Positions 37,394 to 48,188 of a DNA stretch of 64,000 nt are shown here, one piece after another. Under the pieces are notes generated by a model. That model was not told the origin of the DNA and did not search any database. It worked only from the letters and a program-made list of their open reading frames with translations. This DNA comes from Aquimarina sediminis (GTDB lineage: Bacteria > Bacteroidota > Bacteroidia > Flavobacteriales > Flavobacteriaceae): assembly GCF_002895435.1 (NCBI RefSeq), contig NZ_POYJ01000007.1:62001-126000 (forward strand), given 5' to 3'. Both the position numbers and the translations under genes were made by a program. Within the stretch, counting starts at the first letter, position 1, and each line of letters begins with the position of its first letter.

Positions 37394-37936
37394 TTATGCA
37401 GATTTACCTGCTTTTCTTCTTAATTGTTCTCCTACGAATTTGATTCCTTTCCCTTTATAAGGCTCTGGCTTACGGAAGCTTCTAATTTTAGCAGCTATCT
37501 GTCCAACCAATTGCTTATCGTGAGAAGTTAATTTTACGATAGGGTTTTTACCTTTTTCTGAAATAGTTTCAACCTTAACCTCTGGAGCTAAGTCTAATAC
37601 TATATTGTGGGAGAATCCTAAAGCCAAATCTAATTTTTGACCTTGATTAGAAGCTCTATAACCAACTCCGACTAATTCTAATTCTTTAGTATAACCTTCA
37701 GAAACACCAACTACCATATTATTAATCAAAGCTCGGTATAATCCATGCTTTGCTTTATGATCTTTGATATCACTAGGTCTTTCAAGAACTACTTGACCTT
37801 CTTCTACTTTCACACCGATACTATCGATTTCTTGAGAAAGCTCTCCTAATTTTCCTTTAACAGTAACAACATTACCTGTCACTTCAACAGTGACACCAGA
37901 CGGAATAGTTACTGGATTTTTTCCTATTCTTGACAT
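37394..37936 (-). CDS. rplF: 50S ribosomal protein L6
   Basis: The start is the ATG at 37936, giving 180 residues beginning [15 protein letters not shown]; the longer frame adds 17 residues that overlap the rpsH stop region. Two related domains follow, with the signature [22 protein letters not shown] near the C-terminus (residues about 153-174). L6 lies near the factor-binding site. Confidence 0.98.
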   Translation of the reverse strand: MSRIGKNPVTIPSGVTVEVTGNVVTVKGKLGELSQEIDSIGVKVEEGQVVLERPSDIKDHKAKHGLYRALINNMVVGVSEGYTKELELVGVGYRASNQGQKLDLALGFSHNIVLDLAPEVKVETISEKGKNPIVKLTSHDKQLVGQIAAKIRSFRKPEPYKGKGIKFVGEQLRRKAGKSA

Positions 37937-37958
37937 TTTTTTCTTGTCTTTTATACTG

Positions 37959-38357
37959 TTAATAAACGTAGCAAAGCACTTCTCCACCTACATTCTCTTG
38001 CTTAGCACGCTTACCGGTCATTACACCGTGAGAAGTAGAAACTATCGCTATACCTAATCCATTAAGAATTCTAGGAATATCATTAGACCCTGCATACTTA
38101 CGTAAACCTGGTTTACTAATTCTTTGTAATTCTTTAATTACTGGTTCTTTAGTTAATTTATCGTACTTAAGTGCGATTTTGATAGTACCTTGTGTTGTAT
38201 TATCTTCAAACTTATAACTTAAAATATATCCTTGATCGAATAATATTTTAGTGATTTCTTTTTTAACCTTCGAAGCTGGTATCTCAACCACTCTGTGTTG
38301 AGCACTATTCGCATTACGAATTCTGGTTAAATAATCTGCTATAGGATCTGTATTCAT
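37959..38357 (-). CDS. rpsH: 30S ribosomal protein S8
   Basis: The 132-residue primary binding protein begins with [17 protein letters not shown] and ends with the signature [26 protein letters not shown]. In Escherichia coli S8 represses the spc operon by binding its messenger. Here rpsH is preceded by a 69-base gap, the only sizable one among the spc genes, with a bulged stem-loop. This invites comparison with the S8 rRNA site. Confidence 0.98.
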   Translation of the reverse strand: MNTDPIADYLTRIRNANSAQHRVVEIPASKVKKEITKILFDQGYILSYKFEDNTTQGTIKIALKYDKLTKEPVIKELQRISKPGLRKYAGSNDIPRILNGLGIAIVSTSHGVMTGKRAKQENVGGEVLCYVY

Positions 38358-38375
38358 TGTGTCTAATTTATGGTT

Positions 38376-38410
38376 TTGGTTTTCAACTTAATTGTCGAAC
38401 CTTAAACCAA
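38376..38410 (-). ncRNA. Candidate structured leader of rpsH
   Basis: On the minus strand an outer helix TTGGTT with AACCAA (38405-38410 / 38376-38381) and an inner helix TTCGAC with GTTGAA (38394-38399 / 38382-38387, one G-U) are joined by a one-sided 5-base bulge TAAGG, with a 6-base loop AATTAA. It lies 19 bases before the rpsH ATG. It is read from pairing only. Confidence 0.5.
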
Positions 38411-38426
38411 TTAATTTTCTTTATTA

Positions 38427-38696
38427 TTACCAACTAGCTTTAGTTACTCCTGGAATTAATCCTTTGTTAGCCATCTCTCTGAAAGTTACACGAGAAATTC
38501 CAAACTGACGCATATATCCTTTTGGTCTTCCTGTTAACTTACAACGATTATGCTTACGGATAGGAGAAGCATTTTTAGGCAATTTTTGTAATGCTTCGTA
38601 ATCACCAGCTTCTTTTAAAGCTTTGCGTTTTTCTGCATATTTTGCCACAGTTTTAGCTCTCTTCACCTCACGGGCTTTCATTGATTCTTTAGCCAT
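38427..38696 (-). CDS. rpsN: 30S ribosomal protein S14, zinc-independent type
   Basis: The 89-residue protein has a single cysteine ([22 protein letters not shown]) and the longer N-terminal part, so it is the C-minus, zinc-free form. It lies 2 bases after rplE. Confidence 0.98.
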   Translation of the reverse strand: MAKESMKAREVKRAKTVAKYAEKRKALKEAGDYEALQKLPKNASPIRKHNRCKLTGRPKGYMRQFGISRVTFREMANKGLIPGVTKASW

Positions 38697-38698
38697 AA

Positions 38699-39250
38699 TT
38701 AATTCTTTTTAAAAGGTAATCCTAGTTCGGTTAACAATGATTTTGCTTCTTTATCGGTTTTAGCCGAAGTTTCGAAAGTAATATTCATTCCAGATATCTT
38801 ATTTACTTTATCAATATCGATCTCTGGGAAAATAATTTGTTCAGTAATACCTAATGAGTAATTACCTCTTCCATCAAAACCTGTTGCTTTTATTCCGTTA
38901 AAATCTCTTACACGTGGTAACGCTGAAGTAATCAAACGATCTAAAAACTCATACATTCTTTCTCCTCTTAACGTAACTTTAGCACCAATTGGCATTCCTT
39001 TACGTAATTTGAAAGAGGCAACATCCTTTTTAGAAATTGTTGCTATAGCTTTTTGACCTGTTATATTTGTTAATTCATCAACTGCGTAATCGATTAACTT
39101 TTTATCAGCTACTGCTGCACCTATCCCTTTACTTAAAACTATTTTTTTAAGTTTTGGAACCTGCATTACATTATCATAGCTGAATTCTTCGGTAAGAGCA
39201 GACACTACTTTGTCTTTATACTCTTGTTTTAATCTTGGGATATAAGCCAT
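38699..39250 (-). CDS. rplE: 50S ribosomal protein L5
   Basis: The 183-residue 5S rRNA-binding protein contains [14 protein letters not shown] (about 32-45), [26 protein letters not shown] and the C-terminal GLPFKKN. It contacts the P-site tRNA through the loop that follows LRGERM. Confidence 0.98.
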   Translation of the reverse strand: MAYIPRLKQEYKDKVVSALTEEFSYDNVMQVPKLKKIVLSKGIGAAVADKKLIDYAVDELTNITGQKAIATISKKDVASFKLRKGMPIGAKVTLRGERMYEFLDRLITSALPRVRDFNGIKATGFDGRGNYSLGITEQIIFPEIDIDKVNKISGMNITFETSAKTDKEAKSLLTELGLPFKKN

Positions 39251-39252
39251 AA

Positions 39253-39564
39253 TTATATTACTTCATTAGATTTTTTAGAAAATCTTACTTTCTTATCTCC
39301 TTCTACTCTATACCCAACTCTTGTTGTTTCACCTTTGGCGGTTAACAATGATAAGTTAGAAATATGAATAGGTGCTTCTTGCTTTACAATACCTCCTTGT
39401 GGATTGGCAGCACTAGGCTTTTGGTGTTTTGACACCATATTTACGCCTTCCACAATCGCTTTGTTCTTATCTTTCAGTACTTTCTGTACTACGCCTTCTT
39501 GACCTTTATTGTCACCTGCGACAACTCGTACAGTATCTCCTGATTTTATTTTTAGCTTTGTCAT
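39253..39564 (-). CDS. rplX: 50S ribosomal protein L24
   Basis: The start is the ATG at 39564 (103 residues, beginning [18 protein letters not shown]); the longer frame starts at GTG two codons upstream. The KOW motif ([19 protein letters not shown]) is at 8-26. L24 initiates assembly of the large subunit. Confidence 0.97.
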   Translation of the reverse strand: MTKLKIKSGDTVRVVAGDNKGQEGVVQKVLKDKNKAIVEGVNMVSKHQKPSAANPQGGIVKQEAPIHISNLSLLTAKGETTRVGYRVEGDKKVRFSKKSNEVI

Positions 39565-39578
39565 CTTCACTACTTTTA

Positions 39579-39947
39579 TTAAAGCACTTCTGGCGCTAGT
39601 GAAACAATCTTCATGAATTGCTTATCACGAAGTTCTCTTGCAACAGGACCAAAAACACGAGTTCCTCTCATTTCGCCAGCAGGATTCAATAGAACACATG
39701 CATTATCATCGAAACGAATATAAGAACCATCTGGTCTGCGCACTTCTTTCTTAGTACGAACAACAACTGCGGTTGAAACTGCTCCTTTTTTAATGTTTCC
39801 ATTAGGAGTTGCTTCTTTAACACTGACAACGATCTTGTCACCTACAGAGGCGTATCTTCTTTTTGTACCACCTAAAACACGGATAACTAAAACTTCTTTA
39901 CCTCCTGTATTATCGGCTACTTTTAATCTAGACTCTTGTTGTACCAT
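39579..39947 (-). CDS. rplN: 50S ribosomal protein L14
   Basis: The 122-residue protein begins [23 protein letters not shown] and carries the signature [28 protein letters not shown] in two parts near the C-terminus. It starts 2 bases after the rpsQ stop. Confidence 0.98.
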   Translation of the reverse strand: MVQQESRLKVADNTGGKEVLVIRVLGGTKRRYASVGDKIVVSVKEATPNGNIKKGAVSTAVVVRTKKEVRRPDGSYIRFDDNACVLLNPAGEMRGTRVFGPVARELRDKQFMKIVSLAPEVL

Positions 39948-39949
39948 AA

Positions 39950-40207
39950 TTACTTCGCTCTTTCAATTACTTCTACTAATCTCCAGCACTTGGTTTTACT
40001 CAAAGGTCTTGTTTCCATGATCTTTACAGTATCACCAATATTGCAGTCGTTTTTCTCGTCGTGTGCAACGTATTTTTTCGTTTTTAACACGAACTTTCCG
40101 TACATCGGGTGTTTTACTTTTTTAACTTCGGCAACTACAATTGATTTTTGCATTTTGTTGCTAGTCACAACCCCTATACGCTCTTTTCTTAAATTTCTTT
40201 TTTCCAT
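39950..40207 (-). CDS. rpsQ: 30S ribosomal protein S17
   Basis: The 85-residue OB-fold protein has [19 protein letters not shown] and the C-terminal [19 protein letters not shown]. It binds 16S helix 11 early in assembly. Confidence 0.98.
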   Translation of the reverse strand: MEKRNLRKERIGVVTSNKMQKSIVVAEVKKVKHPMYGKFVLKTKKYVAHDEKNDCNIGDTVKIMETRPLSKTKCWRLVEVIERAK

Positions 40208-40219
40208 CTTTCAGCAGAA

Positions 40220-40414
40220 TTAACCGTTTAATTCTCTTTTTGTTAGCTCTGTAGCCATTCTTGCAATAGATCTTCTAACCTTACGCAATTGTAAAGGATT
40301 CTCTAATGGAGACATAGCGTGAGCCATTCTTAAATCTGAATACGCTTTCTGAGTTTTACCAAGTTCCTCTTGTAATTCAGCTGTAGATAATTCTTTTACT
40401 TCTGATTGTTTCAT
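40220..40414 (-). CDS. rpmC: 50S ribosomal protein L29
   Basis: The 64-residue two-helix protein (KELSTAELQEELGKTQKAYSD, ENPLQLRKVRRSIARMATEL) lies beside the exit tunnel. Spacing is 13 bases to rplP and 12 to rpsQ. Confidence 0.97.
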   Translation of the reverse strand: MKQSEVKELSTAELQEELGKTQKAYSDLRMAHAMSPLENPLQLRKVRRSIARMATELTKRELNG

Positions 40415-40427
40415 AGTCTCTCAAATA

Positions 40428-40847
40428 TTAAGCTTGATAATCTCTAGCTACGATAAACTTAGTTTTTACAGGAAGCTTCTGAGCTGCCAGACGAAGAGCT
40501 TCTTTAGCTACGTCGTAAGGCACTCCACTTATTTCAAATAATATTCTTCCTGGTTTTACTACTGCTGCCCAATACTCTACAGCACCTTTTCCTTTACCCA
40601 TACGTACTTCAAGAGGTTTCTTAGTTATAGGCTTGTCTGGGAAAATTTTAATCCACAGAGATCCTTCTCTTTTCATATAACGAGTAGCAGAAATACGAGC
40701 TGCTTCTATTTGTCTAGCAGTAACAAAACTTGAATCTAATGATTTAATTCCGAAAGTTCCGTTTGAAAGCGTGTGTCCTCTTTGAGAAAGACCTTTCATA
40801 CGTCCTTTTTGTTGTTTACGGAATTTTGTTCTTTTAGGCTGTAACAT
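40428..40847 (-). CDS. rplP: 50S ribosomal protein L16
   Basis: The 139-residue protein contains [16 protein letters not shown] at the N-terminus and the signature [21 protein letters not shown]16 organises the tRNA-binding region of the large subunit. Confidence 0.98.
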   Translation of the reverse strand: MLQPKRTKFRKQQKGRMKGLSQRGHTLSNGTFGIKSLDSSFVTARQIEAARISATRYMKREGSLWIKIFPDKPITKKPLEVRMGKGKGAVEYWAAVVKPGRILFEISGVPYDVAKEALRLAAQKLPVKTKFIVARDYQA

Positions 40848-40867
40848 TGTTAATTTACTTTAAAAAA

Positions 40868-41593
40868 TTACTTTCTACGACGTGATTTATTATTTCCACC
40901 ACTTCGTCCACCTCGGTCACCTTTTCCTTGTTTTTTGGATAATCCAACCAAAGGAGAAAGCTCTCTCTTACCATATACTTCACCTTTCATGATCCATACT
41001 TTAACACCCAATCTACCGTAAGTAGTGTGTGCTTCTACTAAAGCATAATCTATGTCAGCTCTAAATGTTGATAAAGGAATACGACCTTCTTTATAAGACT
41101 CTGAACGTGCCATTTCTGCACCATTCAAACGTCCTGAAATCTGAATTTTGATCCCTTCTGCATTCATTCTTATTGCAGCCGCAATAGCCATCTTAATAGC
41201 ACGACGATATGAAATACGACTTTCTATTTGTCTTGCTACGCTAGATCCTACTAAGAATGCATCAAGTTCTGGTCTCTTGATTTCAAAAATATTGATCTGT
41301 ACTTCTTTTTCAGTAATCTTCTTAAGCTCTTCTTTTAACTTGTCTACCTCCTGTCCACCTTTTCCGATAATGATACCAGGTCTGGCAGTGGTGATAGTAA
41401 CGGTTACAAGTTTAAGCGTTCGCTCAATAATTACTCTAGATACACTAGCTTTTGATAAACGTGCGTGTACATACTTTCTAATCTTATCGTCTTCGGCAAG
41501 TTTATCACCGTAGTCATTACCTCCATACCAGTTGGACTCCCATCCTCTGATGATACCAAGGCGATTTCCGATTGGATTTGTCTTCTGTCCCAT
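40868..41593 (-). CDS. rpsC: 30S ribosomal protein S3
   Basis: The 241-residue protein has an N-terminal KH domain (about 38-110, with [18 protein letters not shown]) and a C-terminal domain with [12 protein letters not shown], plus a Gly/Arg/Lys-rich tail. It lines the mRNA entry tunnel. Confidence 0.98.
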   Translation of the reverse strand: MGQKTNPIGNRLGIIRGWESNWYGGNDYGDKLAEDDKIRKYVHARLSKASVSRVIIERTLKLVTVTITTARPGIIIGKGGQEVDKLKEELKKITEKEVQINIFEIKRPELDAFLVGSSVARQIESRISYRRAIKMAIAAAIRMNAEGIKIQISGRLNGAEMARSESYKEGRIPLSTFRADIDYALVEAHTTYGRLGVKVWIMKGEVYGKRELSPLVGLSKKQGKGDRGGRSGGNNKSRRRK

Positions 41594-41601
41594 AGTTTAT
41601 A

Positions 41602-42009
41602 TTAGCTTTGTGTATTATTGTTTGCTGCAACCACGATTGTCACGTGATTAGAGCGTTTTCTTATTCTATGTGCTCGACCCTGTGGAGCAGGACGAAGTCT
41701 TTTTAACATACTTCCTCCATCTACACGAATCTCTTTGATAAAAAGATCAGCATCTTCAATGCTTGCGTCTTCATTTTTCGCTTGCCAATTAGCTATTGCA
41801 GAAAGCAATAACTTCTCTAAACGACGTGATGCTTCTTTAGGGTTAAATCTAAGAATATGAAGCGCCTTTTCAACTTTTTCACCACGTATTAAATCCGTTA
41901 CTAAACGCATTTTGCGAGGTGACGTAGGGCAGTTATTAAGTTTAGCAAAAGCAATTTGCTTTTTCTCCTCCTTAATTCTGTCTGCCATTTCTCTTTTACG
42001 AACTCCCAT
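41602..42009 (-). CDS. rplV: 50S ribosomal protein L22
   Basis: The 135-residue protein shows [25 protein letters not shown] and, at the end, [22 protein letters not shown]; the hairpin between these lines the exit tunnel. Compared with the family it has about 15 additional N-terminal residues. Confidence 0.97.
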   Translation of the reverse strand: MGVRKREMADRIKEEKKQIAFAKLNNCPTSPRKMRLVTDLIRGEKVEKALHILRFNPKEASRRLEKLLLSAIANWQAKNEDASIEDADLFIKEIRVDGGSMLKRLRPAPQGRAHRIRKRSNHVTIVVAANNNTQS

Positions 42010-42017
42010 GACTTAAA

Positions 42018-42296
42018 TTATTTTTTACCTTTATTTTTAGCACCAGCATGTCCTCTAAAAGAACGAGTTGGCGAAAATTCTCCTAATTTATGACCTACCA
42101 TATTCTCAGTAATATATACTGGAACAAATTGGCGACCATTATGAACTGCAATTGTTTGCCCTACAAAGTCAGGAGTAATCATAGATGCTCTTGACCAAGT
42201 CTTGATAACCGACTTTTTATTAGCTTCTACATTCGCAGCTACTTTTTTCTCTAACTTATAGTGAACGTAAGGTCCTTTTTTTAATGAACGTGCCAT
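42018..42296 (-). CDS. rpsS: 30S ribosomal protein S19
   Basis: The 92-residue protein begins [19 protein letters not shown] and has [21 protein letters not shown] and [15 protein letters not shown]. It binds S13 in the head of the small subunit. Confidence 0.98.
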   Translation of the reverse strand: MARSLKKGPYVHYKLEKKVAANVEANKKSVIKTWSRASMITPDFVGQTIAVHNGRQFVPVYITENMVGHKLGEFSPTRSFRGHAGAKNKGKK

Positions 42297-42302
42297 ATCT
42301 TA

Positions 42303-43127
42303 TTATTTCTTTCTACGTTCTACAATATACTTATTACTCGCTTTCGTCTTAGAACGGGTTCTATATCCTTTTGCAGGAAGACCTTTTCTAGAACGTGGGT
42401 GACCTCCAGAAGAACGCCCTTCTCCACCACCCATTGGGTGATCTACAGGGTTCATTGCTACTGGTCTTGTACGAGGACGACGACCTAGCCATCTAGTTCT
42501 ACCGGCTTTACCTCCAACAACCAACTGATGATCGCTATTAGATACAGCTCCTATTGTAGCCATACAATTAACCAATATCATTCTCACCTCTCCTGATGGC
42601 AGTTTTACCGTTGCAAATTTACCATCCCTTGCCATAAGTTGTGCAAAAGAACCAGCACTACGTGCCATTACCGCACCTTGACCAGGGCGTAATTCTATAC
42701 ACGAAATGATAGTACCTAAAGGAATATTACTAAGTGGCATAGCATTACCGATTTCAGGAGCTACATCAGTTCCTGAAACGATATTTTGACCAACTTGTAA
42801 ACCGTTTTGAGCGATAACATAACGCTTTTCACCATCTTGGTAATTCAAAAGCGCTATAAATGCAGTTCTGTTTGGATCATATTCTATTGTTGCAACCGTA
42901 GCAGGAACTCCCTGCTTATCACGTTTAAAATCAATGATACGATACCTTCTTTTATGACCACCACCTTTGTAGCGTATAGTCATTTTTCCTTGACTGTTTC
43001 TACCACCAGATCTTTTTTTCGGAGCTAATAAACTTTTCTCCGGCTTATCAGTAGTAATGGCGTCATACCCATTTACTACTCTAAAACGCTGACCTGGGGT
43101 AATTGGTTTCAATTTTCTTACTGACAT
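42303..43127 (-). CDS. rplB: 50S ribosomal protein L2
   Basis: The 274-residue protein ends with the C-terminal peptidyl-transferase-side motif [19 protein letters not shown] (about 223-241), including the histidine long discussed in catalysis. The length is typical. Confidence 0.98.
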   Translation of the reverse strand: MSVRKLKPITPGQRFRVVNGYDAITTDKPEKSLLAPKKRSGGRNSQGKMTIRYKGGGHKRRYRIIDFKRDKQGVPATVATIEYDPNRTAFIALLNYQDGEKRYVIAQNGLQVGQNIVSGTDVAPEIGNAMPLSNIPLGTIISCIELRPGQGAVMARSAGSFAQLMARDGKFATVKLPSGEVRMILVNCMATIGAVSNSDHQLVVGGKAGRTRWLGRRPRTRPVAMNPVDHPMGGGEGRSSGGHPRSRKGLPAKGYRTRSKTKASNKYIVERRKK

Positions 43128-43136
43128 TTTCTAGTC

Positions 43137-43427
43137 TTAAAGATTACTATATAAATCAATTACTTCACCTTCCGCCACCTGTACAATTGCCTTTTTAAAA
43201 GCGCTTGTTTTACCAGTAACCATACCCGTTTTTGTATAACGAGTACTTCTATCTGGGCGGACATTTATTGTTCGAACCTTAGTAACAGACACTCCATAAG
43301 CAGCTTCAACTGCTTTTTTGATCTCTACCTTATTCGCTCTCTTATCTACTACAAAACCATAGCGATTAAACACTTCGCTATCAGTAGTAGCCTTTTCTGT
43401 AATAATAGGTTTTATTAAGATACTCAT
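43137..43427 (-). CDS. rplW: 50S ribosomal protein L23
   Basis: The 96-residue protein (ILIKPIITEKATTDSE, YGFVVDKRANKVEIKKAVEAAYGV) sits at the tunnel exit, where trigger factor and Ffh dock. It lies 5 bases after rplD. Confidence 0.98.
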   Translation of the reverse strand: MSILIKPIITEKATTDSEVFNRYGFVVDKRANKVEIKKAVEAAYGVSVTKVRTINVRPDRSTRYTKTGMVTGKTSAFKKAIVQVAEGEVIDLYSNL

Positions 43428-43432
43428 GGCTT

Positions 43433-44062
43433 CTATTTACTTAAATTCGTTTCAATTCCTTTCAAAGAACCTTCCAAAAGCACAACTTTGCCTGCATTAA
43501 GTATTTTGTAAGTACTTAATTCTGAAGCAGTTATAACTTCTGAACTTTTTAAATTGCGTGACGACAAATATACATTTTTATTTGACTCAGCCAACACAAA
43601 CAAAGATTTTTTGTTTTCAAGTCCTAAAGACTTCAAAATAGCTGTAAAATTTTTCGTTTTTACAGTATCAAAAGAAAAATCCTCAACAACCGTAATTGCT
43701 TTATCATTTGCCTTAATACTTAACGCAGATTTACGCGCTAATCTTTTTAAGTTCTTATTTAATTTAAAAGAGTAGTTACGCGGTCTAGGACCAAAAACTC
43801 TACCTCCACCTTTAAATATTGGAGACTTAATACTACCAGCTCTGGCAGTACCAGTTCCTTTTTGTTTCTTTATCTTTCTAGTACTACCTACGATCTCAGC
43901 TCTTTCCTTAGCCTTATGAGTACCTTGACGCTGATTAGCCAAGTATTGCTTCACATCTAAGTAGACAGCATGATCATTTGGTTCTATACCAAAAACAGCA
44001 TCAGAAAGGTTTGCCTTTCTTCCTGTTTCTTTTCCGTTAATATCAATTACCGTTACTTCCAT
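43433..44062 (-). CDS. rplD: 50S ribosomal protein L4
   Basis: The 209-residue protein has the extended internal loop ([20 protein letters not shown]...[13 protein letters not shown]) that reaches the exit tunnel. In Escherichia coli L4 represses its own S10 operon by attenuation and translation block. Here rplD directly follows rplC with a one-base start/stop overlap, downstream of the attenuator-like element before rplC. Confidence 0.98.
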   Translation of the reverse strand: MEVTVIDINGKETGRKANLSDAVFGIEPNDHAVYLDVKQYLANQRQGTHKAKERAEIVGSTRKIKKQKGTGTARAGSIKSPIFKGGGRVFGPRPRNYSFKLNKNLKRLARKSALSIKANDKAITVVEDFSFDTVKTKNFTAILKSLGLENKKSLFVLAESNKNVYLSSRNLKSSEVITASELSTYKILNAGKVVLLEGSLKGIETNLSK

Positions 44063-44679
44063 TACTTCTGAATCGTTACATAAGCGTTTTTATGCCCAGG
44101 AACACATCCTTTGACAACAAGTATATTCTTTTCAGCTACTACTTTTAACACTTTTAAGTTTTGAATTTTTACCTGATCTCCACCCATTCTTCCTGCCATT
44201 TTCATTCCTTTGAAAACTCTTGCAGGATAAGATGCAGCACCTATAGAACCAGGAGCTCTTAGACGGTTATGCTGACCGTGAGTAGCCTGACCCACACCAG
44301 CAAAATTATGCCTTTTTACTACCCCTTGAAAACCTTTACCTTTCGAAGTTGCAGAAACATCCACAAATTCACCTTCAGTAAAGTGCTCAACTGTTACCGT
44401 ATCTCCTAACTTGTACTCCTCATCAAAACCTTTGAATTCGACAACTTTACGTTTAGCAACAGTTCCTGCTTTTTTAAAGTGACCTATAGCCGCTTTAGTA
44501 GCATTTTTGTCTGCTTTGTCATCGAAACCTAATTGAATAGCTTCATAGCCATCAACCTCTTCAGTTCTGACTTGGGTTACCACGCATGGTCCAGCCTCGA
44601 TTACTGTACATGGAATATTTTTTCCATTCTCATCGAAAATGCTGGTCATACCGATTTTTTTTCCTATTAACCCAGACAT
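44062..44679 (-). CDS. rplC: 50S ribosomal protein L3
   Basis: The 205-residue protein begins [20 protein letters not shown] and has the signature [22 protein letters not shown] in the loop that approaches the peptidyl transferase centre. It follows a 180-base gap with a possible pseudoknot and a perfect terminator-like hairpin, the largest gap in the cluster. No promoter consensus was found between the hairpin and rplC. Confidence 0.98.
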   Translation of the reverse strand: MSGLIGKKIGMTSIFDENGKNIPCTVIEAGPCVVTQVRTEEVDGYEAIQLGFDDKADKNATKAAIGHFKKAGTVAKRKVVEFKGFDEEYKLGDTVTVEHFTEGEFVDVSATSKGKGFQGVVKRHNFAGVGQATHGQHNRLRAPGSIGAASYPARVFKGMKMAGRMGGDQVKIQNLKVLKVVAEKNILVVKGCVPGHKNAYVTIQK

Positions 44680-44748
44680 ATTTAATTATTTATTAATGAT
44701 TTACTATTTTCTTATTGAAATCTCTTTCAATTCACTTTAAACTTTTGC

Positions 44749-44780
44749 AAAAAAACAGGGTCAAAATACTTTCAACCCTG
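44749..44780 (-). terminator. Terminator/attenuator between rpsJ and rplC
   Basis: On the minus strand CAGGGT and ACCCTG (44775-44780 / 44756-44761) pair perfectly around 13 bases and are followed by seven T (44749-44755). It lies 80 bases after the rpsJ stop and 70 before rplC. It has the form of an intrinsic terminator inside the cluster. Confidence 0.75.
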
Positions 44781-44793
44781 AATGTACTTTTTT

Positions 44794-44848
44794 GCCGTTT
44801 TTCCCTCGCACACGGCTTGGGACATTTTACAGTAAGACAACGCTTACT
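44794..44848 (-). ncRNA. Possible pseudoknot and hairpin in the rpsJ-rplC leader
   Basis: On the minus strand an AGTAAG/CTTACT hairpin (44831-44848) is followed by interleaved helices: TCCC (44819-44822) with GGGA (44802-44805), and GCCGT (44812-44816) with ACGGC (44794-44798). The order TCCC, GCCGT, GGGA, ACGGC is that of an H-type pseudoknot. Alternatively only one of the two helices forms. The terminator-like hairpin is 13 bases further on. Confidence 0.45.
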
Positions 44849-44859
44849 TTAAAGTTTTA

Positions 44860-45165
44860 TCACACCTTGATCTCAACTTCAACTCCACTTGGTAACTCAA
44901 GCTTCATCAACGCATCAATCGTTTTTGAAGATGAACTATAAATATCCAATAATCTCTTATAGGAACTTAATTGAAATTGCTCTCTCGATTTTTTATTTAC
45001 GTGAGGTGAACGAAGCACCGTGAAAATCTTCTTATGTGTTGGTAAAGGGATTGGCCCAGTTACTACAGCTCCTGTACTCTTTACCGTTTTTACGATTTTC
45101 TCAGCAGACTTATCCACTAAGTTATGATCGTAAGATTTCAGTTTTATTCTAATTTTTTGACTCAT
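44860..45165 (-). CDS. rpsJ: 30S ribosomal protein S10
   Basis: The 101-residue protein ([48 protein letters not shown]) is also NusE of the antitermination complex. It lies 11 bases after fusA, in the place taken by tuf in many bacteria. It is the last gene before the attenuator-like region. Confidence 0.98.
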   Translation of the reverse strand: MSQKIRIKLKSYDHNLVDKSAEKIVKTVKSTGAVVTGPIPLPTHKKIFTVLRSPHVNKKSREQFQLSSYKRLLDIYSSSSKTIDALMKLELPSGVEVEIKV

Positions 45166-45176
45166 TTCTGTAATAA

Positions 45177-47303
45177 TTAAGCGTTAACTCCTTTTGCAGC
45201 TGCAATTACTTCTTCCGAAATATTAGAAGGAGTCTCAGCATAGTGAGAAAATTCCATTGTAGATGTAGCTCTACCCGAAGACAATGTTCTTAATGTTGTA
45301 ACATATCCAAACATTTCAGAAAGAGGAACTGTAGCTTTCACAGTTTTTGCCCCTGCACGGTCTCCCATATCACTCACTTGTCCTCTACGACGGTTAAGAT
45401 CACCTACGATATCCCCCATGTTTTCTTCAGGAGTAATAACTTCAAGCTTCATAATCGGCTCCATAATTACGGCTTTAGCAGCTTTTGCTGAATTTTTAAA
45501 ACCTAATTTAGCAGCTAATTCGAAAGAAAGCTGATCCGAATCCACATCGTGATAAGAACCATCTTTTAAAGTTACTTTCATAGCATCAACCTCATATCCT
45601 GCCAACGGCCCATTAACCATTGCCATCTTGAATCCTTTTTCAATTGAAGGAATAAACTCCTTAGGAACATTACCTCCTTTAATTATAGATTCAAACTGAA
45701 GCCCTACCTGACCTTCATCTGCTGGTTCAATAGTAAACACAATATCTGCAAATTTACCACGACCACCTGATTGCTTCTTATACACCTCTCTGTGATCTGC
45801 AGCAGCTGTGATAGCTTCTTTATACTCAACTTGAGGTTGTCCTTGGTTAACTTCAACCTTAAACTCTCTCTTCAAACGATCAACAATTATATCCAAGTGA
45901 AGCTCACCCATTCCAGAAATAATAGTTTGACCTGAAGCCTCATCAGTTCTTACTGTAAACGTTGGATCTTCCTCAGCTAATTTAGCCAAAGACAAACCTA
46001 ATTTATCTACATCTGCTTTTGTTTTAGGCTCAACTGCAATACCAATTACGGGATCAGGAAAATCCATAGATTCTAAAACAATAGGATTTTTCTCATCAGA
46101 CATAGTATCTCCAGTCTTAATATCTTTAAACCCAACTGCAGCTCCAATATCACCGGCTTCGATATACTCGATAGCGTTTTGCTTATTAGAATGCATTTGA
46201 TAGATACGAGAGATACGCTCTTTTTTACCTGAACGATTGTTCAAAATATAAGACCCAGCATCCAAACGACCAGAATAAGCTCTAAAGAATGCTAAACGAC
46301 CTACAAAAGGATCAGTAGCAATTTTAAATGCCAAAGCCGAAAAAGGCTCTTTTACATCAGGCTTACGCAATTCTTCCTGGTCTGTATTTGGATTAATCCC
46401 TACAATACCCTCTTTATCCGTTGGAGAAGGCAAATAACGACATACTGCATCTAAAAGGAATTGTACTCCTTTATTTTTAAATGCAGACCCACATATCATT
46501 GGAATAATAGACATATCCATTACTGCGGCTCTAAGTGCAGCATGTACTTCTTCCTCTGTAATAGAATCTTCATCTTCCATAAATTTTTCAAGAAGATCTT
46601 CATCGTAAGCAGCAACTTCTTCTATAAGTTTTCCTCTAAGAATTTTCGCTTCTTCTTTAAGATCATCAGGAATATCAATAACATCAAAGGTAGACCCCTG
46701 TGTTTCATCATGCCATACAATAGCACGATTCTTTACTAAGTCTACAATACCTTTAAAATCAGCTTCATCACCTATATTCATAACGATAGGCACAGCATTA
46801 GAACCTAACATATCTTTTACCTGCTGGCAGACTGCCATAAAATTAGATCCTTGACGATCCATTTTATTCACAAACCCTATTCTTGGTACCTTATAATTAT
46901 CAGCAAGTCTCCAGTTAGTCTCTGATTGTGGCTCTACTCCATCAACCGCACTAAACAAGAAAACTAATCCGTCTAACACTCTTAATGAACGATTTACCTC
47001 TACAGTAAAATCCACGTGACCTGGAGTATCAATAATATTAAAATGATATCCTTTGGTATCGTCTACCGCTTTTCCATTTTCTGTTGGAAAGTTCCACTCA
47101 CAAGTTGTCGCAGCAGAAGTAATAGTAATACCACGTTCTTGCTCTTGCTCCATCCAATCCATTGTAGCCGCACCATCATGTACTTCTCCAATTTTATGAC
47201 TTACACCTGTATAATAAAGAATACGTTCGGTAGTTGTAGTTTTCCCTGCGTCAATATGCGCAGCAATTCCTATATTTCTAGTATATTTTAAATCTCTAGC
47301 CAT
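45177..47303 (-). CDS. fusA: Elongation factor G
   Basis: The 708-residue GTPase drives translocation. The G domain has [13 protein letters not shown] (about 14-26), the switch [10 protein letters not shown] and NKMD; domains II-V follow with [15 protein letters not shown] and the domain IV loop GSYHDVDSD. It is a single copy here, between rpsG and rpsJ. Confidence 0.98.
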   Translation of the reverse strand: MARDLKYTRNIGIAAHIDAGKTTTTERILYYTGVSHKIGEVHDGAATMDWMEQEQERGITITSAATTCEWNFPTENGKAVDDTKGYHFNIIDTPGHVDFTVEVNRSLRVLDGLVFLFSAVDGVEPQSETNWRLADNYKVPRIGFVNKMDRQGSNFMAVCQQVKDMLGSNAVPIVMNIGDEADFKGIVDLVKNRAIVWHDETQGSTFDVIDIPDDLKEEAKILRGKLIEEVAAYDEDLLEKFMEDEDSITEEEVHAALRAAVMDMSIIPMICGSAFKNKGVQFLLDAVCRYLPSPTDKEGIVGINPNTDQEELRKPDVKEPFSALAFKIATDPFVGRLAFFRAYSGRLDAGSYILNNRSGKKERISRIYQMHSNKQNAIEYIEAGDIGAAVGFKDIKTGDTMSDEKNPIVLESMDFPDPVIGIAVEPKTKADVDKLGLSLAKLAEEDPTFTVRTDEASGQTIISGMGELHLDIIVDRLKREFKVEVNQGQPQVEYKEAITAAADHREVYKKQSGGRGKFADIVFTIEPADEGQVGLQFESIIKGGNVPKEFIPSIEKGFKMAMVNGPLAGYEVDAMKVTLKDGSYHDVDSDQLSFELAAKLGFKNSAKAAKAVIMEPIMKLEVITPEENMGDIVGDLNRRRGQVSDMGDRAGAKTVKATVPLSEMFGYVTTLRTLSSGRATSTMEFSHYAETPSNISEEVIAAAKGVNA

Positions 47304-47313
47304 TTCTTAATGA

Positions 47314-47790
47314 TTAAAATCTAAAGTGTGAGAATGCTTTATTTGCTTCAGCCATCTTATGAGTATCTACTCTTTTCTTAACAGCAGCTCCTTCTTCTTT
47401 TTCTGCAGCAATAATCTCTGCAGCAAGCTTCTGCGCCATAGATTTCTCATTTCTTTTACGAGAAAACTGGATCAACCACTTCATTGCAGTGGAAATTTTA
47501 CGGTCTGGTCTGATTGGATTAGGAATCTGAAAAGTAGCTCCTCCAACACGTCGACTTCGTACTTCAACATGTGGCATCACATTTGACAACGCATCTTTCC
47601 AAATCTCTAAAGACGTTTTTTCGTCATTTTGTTTTTTTTCTTCTACAATATCAATTGCATCATAGAATATTTTGAAAGCTGTCGATTTTTTACCATCCCA
47701 CATCATCATGTTTACAAAACGAGTCACTAACTGATCGTTAAAACGTGGATCTGGCAAAATCGGTCTTTTTTTAGCCTTTCTTTTTCTCAT
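47314..47790 (-). CDS. rpsG: 30S ribosomal protein S7
   Basis: The 158-residue head-assembly protein begins [20 protein letters not shown] and has [22 protein letters not shown]. It lies 23 bases after rpsL and 10 before fusA. Confidence 0.98.
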   Translation of the reverse strand: MRKRKAKKRPILPDPRFNDQLVTRFVNMMMWDGKKSTAFKIFYDAIDIVEEKKQNDEKTSLEIWKDALSNVMPHVEVRSRRVGGATFQIPNPIRPDRKISTAMKWLIQFSRKRNEKSMAQKLAAEIIAAEKEEGAAVKKRVDTHKMAEANKAFSHFRF

Positions 47791-47813
47791 GTCTTCTTCT
47801 TAAAGTTTTTTAA

Positions 47814-48188
47814 TTACTTTTTAGGGCGTTTTGCACCATACTTAGATCTACGTTGTGTTCTACCTTCAACACCTGCGGTGTCCAAAGCTCCACGAACGAT
47901 ATGATATCTAACTCCTGGTAAATCTTTTACCCTTCCACCTCTAACTAATACTATCGAGTGCTCCTGGAGATTGTGACCTTCACCACCGATGTACGCATTC
48001 ACCTCTTTACCATTAGTTAACCTAACACGAGCTACTTTACGCATAGCTGAATTTGGTTTTTTTGGTGTAGTGGTATAAACACGTGTACAAACACCGCGGC
48101 GTTGCGGGCACGAATCCAAAGCAGCCGATTTACTCTTCTTAGTTATTTTGGCTCTACCTTTTCGTACTAATTGTGAAATTGTTGGCAT
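47814..48188 (-). CDS. rpsL: 30S ribosomal protein S12
   Basis: The 124-residue decoding-site protein has [19 protein letters not shown] (about 40-58) and [18 protein letters not shown] (about 84-101). The two lysines whose mutation gives streptomycin resistance are unchanged. It is the first gene of the cluster, about 50 bases downstream of a strong promoter-like sequence. Confidence 0.98.
   Translation of the reverse strand: MPTISQLVRKGRAKITKKSKSAALDSCPQRRGVCTRVYTTTPKKPNSAMRKVARVRLTNGKEVNAYIGGEGHNLQEHSIVLVRGGRVKDLPGVRYHIVRGALDTAGVEGRTQRRSKYGAKRPKK

Noticed and set aside
45166..45176. A missing tuf gene between fusA and rpsJ as a deletion
   Set aside because: Absence of tuf here is normal for Bacteroidota, where it lies elsewhere; the 11-base junction shows no sign of loss.
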